A stretch of DNA of 64,000 nt, taken from the NCBI GenBank assembly GCA_028023455.1, contig JAQFVV010012497.1:62001-126000 (forward strand), in the 5' to 3' direction. This document shows positions 45,310 to 55,689 of this stretch, in pieces. The DNA comes from Epiperipatus broadwayi. Lineage: Eukaryota; Onychophora; Udeonychophora; Euonychophora; Peripatidae. Every line of letters starts with the position of its first letter. The stretch's first letter is position 1. Made by a program: the position numbers and the translations under genes. The notes beneath the pieces are model-generated. The model did not search any database. It was not told the DNA's origin and worked only from the letters and a program-made list of their open reading frames with translations.

Positions 45310-48190
45310 TTCCCAGGAGGCTGTAAAGTCACCAACCAAGGCAGCGGGTGGATGAATGGTGGAGGGTGCTAAGAATCCCAATTGCGGACCCAGGCAGGCT
45401 GCCATTTGATAACTTTTTATTTAGGTATTTACAACTGCAGATCACTTTCAAGTGAAGAAAGATTACAAGAATTAGAAGAACTGTCATATTAAATGGGATA
45501 TTATTGGACTTTGTGAAGTTAAAAGATGGAGAAACAATTGATTTAAAAAGTGGGCATGTACTCGATTATAAAGGTACAAATATTGGAAATACAACTGGAG
45601 TAGGATTCATTATAAATAAAAAGTGGAAGAACAACATTGTGGAGATTGATGATGTATCGGACAGAGTGGCAAGATTAGTTCAAATGCAGATAATTCAGGC
45701 TTAGTTCTCATAGTGACGAAGTAGTAATTTTTATAAGGATGTACAAAAGGCTTTTGATCAGAGTAAACAACATTTTAAAATTGTTATGGGAAACTTTAAT
45801 GCTATAATTAGTAAACAAATGAAAGATTAAAGTGCTGTAGGTATTTTTGGTTATGGTAATAGAAATGAGAGTACATAGACTTGTGGATTTTGCAGAAAAA
45901 GAAAAACTTTATATTATGAATTCTTTTTTTGAGAAAAATGTTAAAAGGAAATGGACATGGAAGCATCCAAATAAAGGTGCGGGAGAATTGGATTATATTT
46001 TGACTAACAGAAAATACATACTTCAAGATTGTAATGTTCTTAATAAATTTAACACAGGAAGTGATCATCGATTAGTAAAATGTAAGATAGTGTTAATGCA
46101 AAACTAGACAAAAATTATTAAGAAAAACAATATTTACAGTTGATATTCCATTCCTAATCTTCAGAAACATTCTAATAAATTTAAATTAGAACTTACAAAT
46201 CGGTTTCAAGTATTAGTAGATTTTGAACATGATTCAGATTTGAATGAAATTAATATTAAAATAACTGATACACTTTTAAAAACTGCAACAAAGATAGCTG
46301 GTAGAAAAAAGCAGCAATTGACCAATAAAATTCCTATTGAGACTAGAGAATTTATGAAGAAAAGAAGGAATATGAAAAATATACAAAAATTATCCATTAA
46401 AAAGGATTGAATATCTCGAATTTTTTGTAAAATGGTGCGGAAAAGAGTTGAAAATAATATAAGAAGTCAAGCATTGTTGGTCGAGAGGTCAGCGACCTCT
46501 ACTTTACAAGCAGTTGTCCCGGCTAATGCTATGACACATGAGAAGAAAAATGATATAAGAAAGTATAATTGTGAACTAGCAAAGAAAGCTGTAGAAGAAA
46601 ATAAGTCTCAAGAATGTAAAACAACAATTTGGTATTGGTACAAAATTTATATCTGCAATAAGGAAAAAAGATGGAATTATTACTAAAAAGAGAGATGATA
46701 TCATGAAATGGGTAGAAGACTTTTATCAAGAATTATATAGTAATAATGAACAAGTACCTCCTATATCTATTACATCTTCCGAATTGCCCAGAATTTTAAA
46801 TGAAGAAGTGAGATATGCAATTAAATGTATGAAGAAAGGAAAGGCTCCAGGTAATGATGGAATTGTAATTGATGTATTAAATGAAACAGGCAAAGAAATA
46901 AAAAAAATTATAGAAAAGTTATATACCAAATATCTAAATGATAAAGATGTACCAGAAGATTGGAAGAATGCAGTAATAATATTAATATTTAAAAAAGGTG
47001 ATAAAGATATTACAAATTACAGACCTATCAGCTTTTTATGTTTTATACAAAATTTTTGCTAAGATAATTACAACTCATCTACAGAGAATATTGGATTTCC
47101 ACCAACCAAGAGAACAAGCTGGATTTAAAAGTGGTTTTAGTACCATAGATCATATCCAGGTACTGAAAGAAGTTATAGAAAGGACAAATGAATATGAGTT
47201 GCCATTATGTTTTGGATTTGTAGATTATGAAAAGGCATTTGATTCTATAAACATTTCTTCAATGATTAAAGTATTGGATCATCAAGATATAGATCCAGGA
47301 TATTGTCATATTTTAAAGAATATTTATAAAAATGCAACAGCAGTAATTAGATTACATAATGATACTAGCAAAGTCAACATTGAGAAAGGGTGTAAGACAA
47401 GATGACTCCATATCTCCAAAACTTTTTACACCAGTGCTGCAAGAAGTATTTTGTGGATTAAAATGGGAAACTAAAGGAGTGAAAGTAAAAGGAGATTATT
47501 TAAGTCATTTAGATTTTGCAGATGAAGTAATTATTTTTGTAAATAATGCTTCAGAGATGCAGGAAATGTTGCAGGAGTTATCAGATGAAAGTAGGTAAGT
47601 AGGACTAAAGATAAATGTTAAAAAGACTAAAGTAATGTTTAATCGATTTGCTCAAAATATGAAAAAAAAAAAATTGATTATGAGGAATTAGAAGTAGTTA
47701 ACAGTTACAAATACCTTGGTCAGATTATTAATACAGATGGAAACATAATGGATAAAATTAACCATAGAATTAAACTTGGTTGGAGTGCTTTTGGTAGAAA
47801 TAACTTGATACTAAAAAGGAAATATGCCTATGTGTTTGAAAAGGTTTTTAATAAATGTGTTTTGCCAGTTATTTATAAATCTGAGACTTGGACCCTTAAT
47901 ATAAGAGCAATACACACACTTCAGATCAGTCTAAGTATGGAGAGATGCATGCTGGGAGTAACAAGAAGAGATCGAAAACGCAATGTATGGGTAAGAGTTA
48001 CTGACCTCATTGAACATATTAAAAGATTGAAGTGGAGTTGGGCTGGACATATTGCTAGAAAAGATGATAATAGATGGACAATTGAAGTATTAAACTGGAT
48101 TCCAAGAGATTGTAAAAGACCCAGAACGAGACCACGTGAGATGGATGGATGAGAAAGTGCAGGGGTGATGTGAAAAGAAGCTAAAGATCG
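45310..48190 (+). mobile_element. RTE-type LINE, nearly full length, inactive
   Basis: It has a GC-richer leader (GGCAGCGGGTGGATGAATGG) and then an APE-type endonuclease: YNCRSLSSEERLQELEEL, WDIIGLCEVKR, SGHVL, SDRVA, RLVDFAEKEKLYIMNSFF, LDYILTNRKYI, FNTGSDHRLVKCKI. The reverse transcriptase follows: [62 protein letters not shown]. The catalytic box is LDFADEVIIF at 47,509-47,538. The C-terminus is YKYLGQII...LKWSWAGHIARKDDNRW to about 48.15 kb. The element copied itself by target-primed reverse transcription. Here there are several frameshifts and stops, the second catalytic Asp is Glu (FADE), and a SINE interrupts it at 46,467. The order and motifs fit the RTE clade. Confidence 0.9.
46467..46545 (+). 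mobile_element. tRNA-derived SINE inserted in the RTE LINE, with target-site duplication
   Basis: TTGGTCGAGAGGTC (A-box-like), TTACAAGCAGTTG (anticodon-arm-like), CCCGG and the family tail CTAATGCTATGACACATG. The B box is mostly deleted. It is flanked by AAAATAATATAAGAAG (46,451) and AAAATGATATAAGAAAG (46,547), a target-site duplication of about 14-16 bp. The LINE coding homology (VENNIRS... / ...[16 protein letters not shown]) is interrupted exactly there. Confidence 0.75.
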
Positions 48191-48449
48191 GAGTTGATTT
48201 CGAAAATGTTGAAAAAACCATAAAATGTACCAAAAACAATTAGATTTTACGAGATGGAATATTTTTGAATTTTTAACGACTTTATTAGGTAAATTTTGTA
48301 GAAATAATAGAGTATTTTAAAACCATCAACATTATCAATAAAAAAAATAAAACTTTTCTATTTAAAAATATGGTTTCCAAATGATCTTTCATATATAAAA
48401 ACCCAATAGAATTACTTGCTTTTTCTTATTAATTATACGATTTTCTATA

Positions 48450-48900
48450 TATTTCGTGTATATTTTTCACACGTTTGAAATATTGTAGAGCTAATCTTTT
48501 AAAGATAACAGAAACGGAATATGGGGAGCCATATACAGTGCAACAAATTTTGTTTCTATAAAATTTAGCTGCAGGATTAAATTTAGTAATAAAACGAGAA
48601 AAAAAATAAAAGGTGACGATTAGAAGCAGAACCTTCGAGATATAACTAAAAAGTACTAATAGCTTTAATTACTATGACCAGTTTTCAGTTGTATAATACA
48701 AAAATTTTTGATATATTTTGTATAAATTTTCTAGTTTTGTAATACCGCATTGCTAATTTTGAAAGATATTAATGGAAATGTTAGAGATGGGGAAAATAAC
48801 TATAACATTTTGTTTTTAATAAATTTAGTTGCATGTTTTAATTCACTAAGAAAACTAAATTAGAAAAAGATTAGGATACAAGATTAAAACAAGCCAGTTA
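48450..48900. repeat. Two diverged direct repeats, period about 260 bp
   Basis: ATTGTAGAGCTAATCTTTTA (48,482) and onward, with AATTTAGCTGCAGGATTAAA, corresponds to GCATTGCTAATTTTGAAAGA (48,747) and onward, with AATTTAGTTGCATGTTTTAA, in the same order and spacing. Non-coding and strongly diverged. Confidence 0.5.
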
Positions 48901-49082
48901 TAACATGCCAAAATAAGAGAAGGATAAACTGCTTTGATCATTTTTCAGTAAGAGTAGCAGGCTTAAGTTCATTGATTGCCAGACCAACCAAGACACTACG
49001 AAGCTTTTATTTGACAGCAAAAGTTTATTTTCCAATAGCAGAACAAGTACATCCTTATGAATAGGTAACATTGAAATAGCGT

Positions 49083-49175
49083 AAAAAAAAATATCAAAAT
49101 CCCACGAGTAGCGATCTAAGATAAGTATAAAAAAAAAATATCACAATGCCACGAGTAGCGGTCTAAGATTTAAAA
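49083..49175. repeat. Tandem duplication, two units of about 47 bp
   Basis: AAAAATATCAAAATCCCACGAGTAGCGATCTAAGAT at 49,088 is repeated at about 49,135 with a few changes (core CCACGAGTAGCG(A/G)TCTAAGA). It is interspersed with A runs. Confidence 0.85.
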
Positions 49176-49179
49176 AAAA

Positions 49180-50240
49180 AAAAAATGGCGATATCAAGGT
49201 CAAACCATTTTCGTAGTTATTTTGTAAATTCTTAAATAAAAAATTTAAAATAAACAACAAACACTATTTTAAAACTATTCAAAAGTCAAGTATTAGTAAA
49301 TGGAATATTTTATATTTAAACAAGATTTCAAAAACTTTTAGCATATGGTAAATTAATAAAAAATTATATAGGGAAAAAAACCTCAACATAATCGTATTAA
49401 AAACTATATACAGTACTTACGCCATGGTACAAATTTTTTTTTTTAAATTTGCACAAAGTGCAAATAGAATTCTCGACTATAAATTCATTCTGTACAGTTT
49501 TTCCTAGACAATTTTCTACGACTTTTCTTCATTGAAAGGAGTATGGGAATAAAAAATCTTTCTACGCAACAGTCAACCTATTCACGAAACGATAAAAACA
49601 AACATTATTCCGCTATCAAAAATATACAAAAATCAATTATTTTGTTTATTAAAATACATATACATAAATCAAAGGAAAAAATTATAATATAACATAAAGT
49701 AAATGCTCTTCTATTTTAATATTAATTTAAATTTATGCTGCGAACTATATTTTAAAGTGGATTAATAAAATAGTGCTCATCCAGGCGATTGCATCAGCCA
49801 AATTCCGCAAAGTCAATATCTTTGACGTCACGATGATATAGTTTACGCCAGTTTTAACCGGTGTTTCACCAATTTTATGAATTCTTTTAAAAAAATCCTG
49901 TCTGGAAAATTATTTGACGTATTATTTTGAGGAAATTTGTAAATAGTAGGTCAATTACCATTAACTAGAAAGTTTTTTCATATAAATTAGAATCCTTTTA
50001 CAAATGACATATATATAAAAAAGTAATAAAATCTAATATAAAAAAGATACAATACTGAATTTTTTGATGTGAACCAAGAAAATACAGTGATCATGTTTTG
50101 ACTTAATAATTCCAAGTTATATGTGTTATATAGATTTTTTTGCTTTCCGAAAAGTATAAAATTATAAACAACATGAATTTTTTAATTGATCATATTTATT
50201 TTCTATTGTTAGCAAGTTATTTGTTTTATATATATATTTA
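49180..50240. other. AT-rich stretch, no feature seen
   Basis: Nothing recognisable apart from A/T runs. Confidence 0.35.
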
Positions 50241-50244
50241 AATG

Positions 50245-50695
50245 TAGGGGATTTGAACTCAGACCTTCAAGCACCCTTCAACTATCCACGCTATCTCATA
50301 CAACTGATATACATGACCACATACATGTAGAAAAGATAATCATCAATATAAGTATTTCATGCTAAACCAGCACTCATCAGTTGGTCCAGATTATCATTTC
50401 TCACACATATATATAATCAGTGCTTAGTTTATATTAAGATAGCAAATCCTTACACTTTAATGGACAGGTTTCAATCTACTCCAACTTTTCAGCCATCCAT
50501 ATCATTGAAAATCTGATGGTGGAAAGCCCAATTCCCATGCTGATGCCAACATTATCGCCATGCTCATGTTGACCTGAAGTCACTCTGACCCCTCATGTAT
50601 AGGACCTTATCCATTTAAATATATAGAAGAGGGATGGGCAGGATACAAGCTTCATATGTAAATATTTGAAAACTAGGCACTCTTCACAAACTTTG
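50245..50695 (-). mobile_element. SINE-like element with hammerhead-like core
   Basis: Minus strand. It has the tRNA-like end GGTCTGAGTTCAAATCCCC at 50,267-50,249, A-box-like ATATCAGTTGTATGAG, and the core CTGATGA, GTGCT-GGTTT-AGCAT, GAAA at 50,380-50,355. The distal end carries ATGGGCAGGATACAAGC and CACTCTTCACAAA. It is closely similar to the copy at 50,700, so the two are a recent or converted pair. Confidence 0.8.
50355..50380 (-). ncRNA. Hammerhead-ribozyme-like core
   Basis: CTGATGA and GAAA are intact. Stem II GTGCT/AGCAT keeps pairing through one G-U pair relative to the 43.8-kb copy, a change that preserves structure. Confidence 0.5.
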
Positions 50696-50699
50696 GAGC

Positions 50700-51190
50700 C
50701 TAATTATAAATATAGGAGATTTGAACTCAGACCTTCAAGCACCCACCAACTATCCACACTATCTCATACAACTGATATACATGACCACATACATGTAGAA
50801 AAGATAAATAATCACCAATATAAGTATTTCATGCTAAACCAGCACTCATCAGTTGGTCCAGATTATCATCTACCACACATATATAATCAGTGCTCAGTTT
50901 ATATTAAGATAGCAAATCCTTACACTTTAATGGTCAGGCTTCAATCTACTCCAACTTTTCAGCCATCCATGTGATTGAAAATTTGAATTAGGCTCCAGGT
51001 TTGTGAAGAGTGCGTGGTTTTCAAATATTTACATATGAAGTTTGTATCCTGCCCATCCCTCTTCTATGTATTTAAATGGATAAGGTCCTATACATGAGGC
51101 ATCGGAGTGACTTCAGGTCAACCGGGGCATGGCGATAATGTTGATATCAGCAGGTTTGTGAAGAGTGCCTGGTTTTCAAACATTTATATA
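50700..51190 (-). mobile_element. SINE-like element pair forming a foldback
   Basis: 50,705-50,990 is a minus-strand copy with tRNA-like end (CTGAGTTCAAATCTCC), ATATCAGTTGTATGAG and an intact core at 50,852-50,827. From 50,985 to about 51,185 the distal half of the same element follows on the plus strand (AGGCTCCAGGTTTGTGAAGA ... TGCCCATCCCTCTTCTATG), reverse complement of 50,560-50,700. The arrangement resembles the foldback at 43.7-44.3 kb. Confidence 0.75.
50827..50852 (-). ncRNA. Hammerhead-ribozyme-like core
   Basis: Same intact core and stem II as the 50,355 copy: CTGATGA, GTGCT-GGTTT-AGCAT, GAAA, followed by TACTTATATTGG. Confidence 0.5.
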
Positions 51191-51734
51191 TTTTTTTAAT
51201 AAATCATTTTAATGTTAAATATATAAATGTTAGGAGATTTAAGCTAGAAAAGATAGACATGTTTATAAATTTTTGCTTTTATTCATACATGCTTTCAATA
51301 CATTGAGTATCATAATCATGATTCTTAAGTTTATTATTGTGGAATATTGGTGATTTTCTAACTTTCAAAAGAGAAACTGGTGAATGTTTGTTAAGTTAGT
51401 AGCATATGTATACTAAAATAAGAATACAATTTCTTTATTCTTTAGATTTAGTTATTTGTTTCATCAGAAGATTTTAAAAGTTTTTAAATACTCTTTGTAG
51501 TTAAAGACTGCATTCTTTATGTTTACTGGTAATTTAGAATAATAATAAAAATATAATTAACTTATCTAGTATATAAAAAATATATAATTTATTTATTTAC
51601 ACTTTCATCAGATTTCAGTGAGAATGTAATATTTATAAAAATGTATCATTACTAAGTTCATTAAAATATTTTTTCTATAAAATTTACAGTGTAAAGTATT
51701 ATATTTAATATATAAAATTGTCTGTATGTATATT

Positions 51735-51790
51735 ATTGTAACTCTGATGAAGACTGCCGACCAGTTAAAACAAAGAAAATATCAAATTTT
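51735..51790 (+). other. Penelope-type hammerhead-like tail relic
   Basis: ACTCTGATGAAGACTGCCGA and then CCAGTTAAAACAAAG: CTGATGA plus a GACTG/CAGTT hairpin and AAAAC, the same layout as at 13,131. Flanking stem I is not visible and no PLE frame was found upstream. Confidence 0.4.
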
Positions 51791-51829
51791 AATTGATTGC
51801 ATGCATTGTAAAAAGTTGTATAGCTAGTT

Positions 51830-52266
51830 ATATAATGAGCATGCTAACAGCTGTTAACAAGCTTTTCTGAATATCCCTATCCTCAGACCAGTTTCTAGCT
51901 CTGGCTGTCATCTGAGGCATTAGGACATTCGGGTATTAGATTTAAAAGTACCAGATCAAGCCACAGCATTTATCTAATAGTTACCTATTAAGTAGAAAAT
52001 CTGAAATTTTCAGACATCCATATGTCAAATCCAGCTATCTAATTTAAATAGCCATATGGGACTGAACTAAGTTCAGATATACCATATATTAATAGCTTTA
52101 GCAATATAAAATCACCAAAGCCTCGAGAGCAAAACAATAATTGCAAGGAAATCAAATACCTGAATGTACTAGCACCTCACTGTTAATAGCCAGAGCTAGA
52201 AACTAGTATGAAGATATGGATATTCAGAAAAGCTTGTTAAGAGCAATTATCATGCTCATTATATAA
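51830..52266. repeat. Foldback element, about 77-bp terminal inverted repeats
   Basis: TATATAATGAGCATGCTAAC ... AAGCTTTTCTGAATATCC ... CTAGCTCTGGCT at the left is mirrored at the right (AGCCAGAGCTAG ... GGATATTCAGAAAAGCTT ... ATGCTCATTATATA). The internal 280 bp is non-coding. It is likely a MITE of about 437 bp. Confidence 0.85.
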
Positions 52267-52860
52267 CATTTGTAGAACAAGCTTATTAAATAAGTCACAT
52301 GATATATGGCTTGATTTCCTTGCAATTATTGTATAGTTGGTATTATAGAAGTCAATTTTTTTATTATGCATCAGGATGTTGTTTTTTTAAAAAAAGACCA
52401 ATTATAAAAATATAGTATTTTTTTTAAATTTAATTGTTCATCAGTAATTTGCCAAACAAACAGGTCTTGCGTATCTGTTCAGACAGCCATTTCTAAGAGC
52501 AATCACTTAATCAAAAGCTTAAGGGGGGGGGGGGATGATAAAAAATCTTAAAATAGGTTTTGCAAAGACAATTAATCAATCTGAAAATGTGAATCTGTAT
52601 ACATAACACATTCTTTAATCTGTTTGACATTTAACTACTAGAGAAAATGTTAATTTCTGAAATACTTCAATATAGGATCACTAAATCAGTGCAATTAAAA
52701 ATCTGAATATATAAAAAAATTATTTCGCATACATTTTCCAATATTCACAAAATAGATCACTATATCATCAGAAATTTATTAATGATAAATTATTCCTTTC
52801 CAATTTTGATATTAATGATAAAGAACATTGTTCTCATTTAACTTAATTTGAACAAAAAGT

Positions 52861-52960
52861 TAGCCGAGAGGTCATCGCAACCGCCTTGCAAGCAAGTAGT
52901 TGGTTGCAGATGGTTGTGGGTTCACGTCCCGGCCGATGCTATGACATATGAAAAAAAAAG
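52861..52960 (+). mobile_element. tRNA-derived SINE
   Basis: TAGCCGAGAGGTCATCG is A-box-like, CCTTGCAAGCAAG is an anticodon-arm-like stem-loop, and GTGGGTTCACGTCCCGG is a T-arm with B box. The family tail CCGATGCTATGACATATG and a poly-A run follow. It is the best-preserved head of this SINE family in the window. No acceptor-stem pairing, so it is not a tRNA gene. Confidence 0.85.
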
Positions 52961-53420
52961 CAATGTGGAAATATTGTTTTCCTAACAATTCAATAAATAT
53001 TTTATTGTGAATTATCTACATACTATAACAAAATTATGAGAATTTTTAAATTGTAACATACAGTAGTCCCAAAAATACATCCTGGGAATGTTGAATCAAA
53101 AATGAACAAATTCTAAAAAATCAAGACATCTGATTACTCTACTTTGGTACCAATATAATTGGCATACTATATTTGATTTTTCTTTTAATTTCTGTTTTTA
53201 AAACATTGTGGTGCTATTGAACCCATACTAGAATAATTCATTGATACATCTTTGGGGGGAGGGGGATTGAATTTTTGTAAAAGTACCTCATACTAAAGTA
53301 CAAATTCAAAGTAAATTATATATATATTGTTAAAATATACTATTATAAATTATATATATATTTTTTTGTAATTTTCTTATTTCCTTCACATTTTTCTAAA
53401 TTTTCTTATTTGTCTTTCAG

Positions 53421-53498
53421 AACAGACAAAAGGGTAAAGGACAACTATATCGAGTTTTAGGACATACATTAGTAAAGAGCAAATCCATTTGTAAATGA
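53421..53498 (+). CDS. Possible terminal exon of an unrecognised plus-strand gene
   Basis: The acceptor TTTTCTTATTTGTCTTTCAG is very strong. One frame reads NRQKGKGQLYRVLGHTLVKS then KSICK and TGA at 53,496-53,498. A second frame (TDKRVKDNYIEF, stop at 53,458-53,460) is also possible, and the phase of the missing upstream exon would decide. AATAAA signals lie further on near 53,550 and 53,640. No upstream exon or family was recognised. Confidence 0.35.
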   Translation, partial: NRQKGKGQLYRVLGHTLVKSKSICK

Positions 53499-53756
53499 TT
53501 TTTTTTTTCATCAAAGAAAATAAGTTACTTAATTAATATATAGTATAATAAAACAATGAATTAAGTTAGTAACCTAAAATTTTTAAAAAAAAGGAAGAGT
53601 AAAATAAATTAATTTTTTAGGTTATTTTGATTACTGACAATAAACAGTAATGAAGCAAGTCAAAGAAAGAGATTTTAGATTGCTGTTGTTTTATTGACAA
53701 AATAGCATATGTGATCCAGATGAAACTAAATAGTTCAGAGAGTTTGATTGTTCTCT

Positions 53757-53824
53757 TCAGAATTTGACTTCAATCTCTGGATCATCAGAATGCTTTGAAT
53801 TGTTATCAACAGTTTGGCTAATGT
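53757..53824 (-). CDS. Possible terminal exon of an unrecognised minus-strand gene
   Basis: Minus strand: after CATTTCCCCATAACAAG (AG at 53,826-53,825) a short exon reads ISQTVDNNSKHSDDPEIEVK then F and TGA at 53,759-53,757. The acidic, polar ending is protein-like. A minus-strand AATAAA at about 53,694-53,689 is well placed. It is convergent with the plus-strand candidate at 53,421. Too short for certainty. Confidence 0.3.
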
Positions 53825-54102
53825 CTTGTTATGGGGAAATGTTTCATTTTTCAATGAAATGTATAAATGTTCAATAAATTGAATGTTTTATCCTACAAAT
53901 ACAAACAAATTTTTATTTTGAGATTATTTTTGTAAAGACTTAAAAAATAATAATAAGTTCACATTATTGGAAAATATTTATTTTTTCATGATAAAGTATG
54001 CATAACACCTGTATAATTTTTGCACTTTATAACAAATTATTACAAAAAAACTACAAAGACTGATTTATGTAGATATAAACTGTAAGCATAAGTGTACACT
54101 TA

Positions 54103-54412
54103 TGCTTTTAAAGTTGATGTTCATGGGAGAATGTGAAGAGATTTTAAAGCACATGTTCTGAGGTACTCCTTATTTATAAATTACTTATGTATGTATGCTC
54201 TATAAGTAACTGATTATATTACAGTAAATTTGAAATTCACTTTGTATTTAATTGCAGGTAATTGGAAAGGAGATTGTATCTCTCTACTGTGGTAGATCTA
54301 ATAGATTGAGGTCTTCGTTTGGGCATAGTTGGCATGCTTTTAAAATTGATGTTCATAGCAGAGTGCACAGAGATTTTAAAGGGCATGCTCTATTCCTTAT
54401 TTATAATATTAA
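54103..54412. repeat. Two diverged direct repeats, about 80 bp, period about 231 bp
   Basis: ATGCTTTTAAAGTTGATGTT at 54,104 and ATGCTTTTAAAATTGATGTT at 54,335 begin matching blocks that both continue through AGAGATTTTAAAG and CCTTATTTATAA. The second copy is in an open frame after an acceptor-like TTTAATTGCAG at 54,257, the first has a stop. Confidence 0.7.
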
Positions 54413-55403
54413 ATAGATGTAAAAATACAAGTTATGTTCTAGTCTTAAATCTAGGTTTTACTATTTACATCTTTAAATAAATGATATGCTAAATCGTCAA
54501 TTTATTGATTAGTTATTCTTGTATGGCTTCAGAAAGCAGAAACTAAAAAGGATATTGAATAAAGCATATTTTGGTACCATACCTTGCCTAATTATAGCTA
54601 CTCTTTGAATATTATTCTCACCTATATACTTCCAATAAAAGCAATGCATATTTATTTATTCAGAATATTATTTGAATTAATCTTATGCAGTGTAAATGAA
54701 GTCTCCTCTCCTACTAAATCATAATTCATAAATAATTATTTTTAGAAAGCCTTAATTTTCACTCAGCTTCATATGCATACTTAGAATTATAGATCCAATA
54801 CTATCATTTGCTGCAAATCAAAAAATATCCTGATTAGTTTTGTGATTTTCCAAGCCAAAAATTGCTGAAAATTTTTATTTTATTATTACTTGATAAGGCA
54901 CACAATTTTTTTTTCAGCATTAATTCTTTAAATAAATTTTTCTTAGTTGTATTCAAACAGTAATAACATTCTGCAGATTAAGCCTGGGTAGATTTTCTAA
55001 TTTTCCTCAAGTGGCTTGTTCAACCATGTATTTTGTATTTATTATTAAAAAATAAAACTTTATATCAACTGTAAATTTAAAGTGAAATCATGAAAATTCA
55101 TTAAGTTATCAAAGAAGATCTTTACTAACCACTATTTTTTTATAGGATTCTGAATTGCCATCTGTGAGATCCTAGACTGACATAGATAAGTGAGCTAAAA
55201 TATGTTATATTAAATGCAAGTCTTCAATTACAAATTTTTTTCTTTGTCACTGAGATTTAAATAATTATTGGTATCTGAACTCTGAACTTTTATCTATTTC
55301 CAAGATGTTTAACATCCATTCTTGCATTTCTCATACCAATTCATTAAAAAATTAAATTTTTTGTCATTTTAAAGGGACAAAACTTCATTTTCTACTATAG
55401 GTA

Positions 55404-55680
55404 AATTACAATAGAATGACAGCCTGTTAAGCTAATTGCGCAGACGCTGTGAGAATGTTATTAATAAATGAATACCTTCGAACAACCACATGATATAGTA
55501 TTTGTATAAGAGTAAAAAGGAATCCTCATTTATAAACATTTGAGTCGTAAGGGTAAGAGGATTCCTTTTTACTCTTATACAAATACTATATCATGTGGTT
55601 GTTCGAAGGTATTCATTTATTAATAACATTCTCACAGCGTCTGCGCAATTAGCTTAACAGGCTGTCATTCTATTGTAATT
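55404..55680. repeat. Perfect inverted repeat, 124-bp arms, 29-bp spacer
   Basis: Arms 55,404-55,527 and 55,557-55,680 are exact reverse complements by my reading, with no mismatch or gap. Ends are AATTACAATAGAATGACAGC and its complement. The non-coding interior and perfect arms suggest a very recent MITE insertion or a palindrome kept by gene conversion. I could not define a target-site duplication. Confidence 0.9.
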
Positions 55681-55689
55681 ATAATCGCA

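Noticed and set aside
52861-52945. Functional tRNA gene
   Set aside because: A and B boxes are present, but there is no acceptor-stem pairing, and a SINE tail with poly-A follows.
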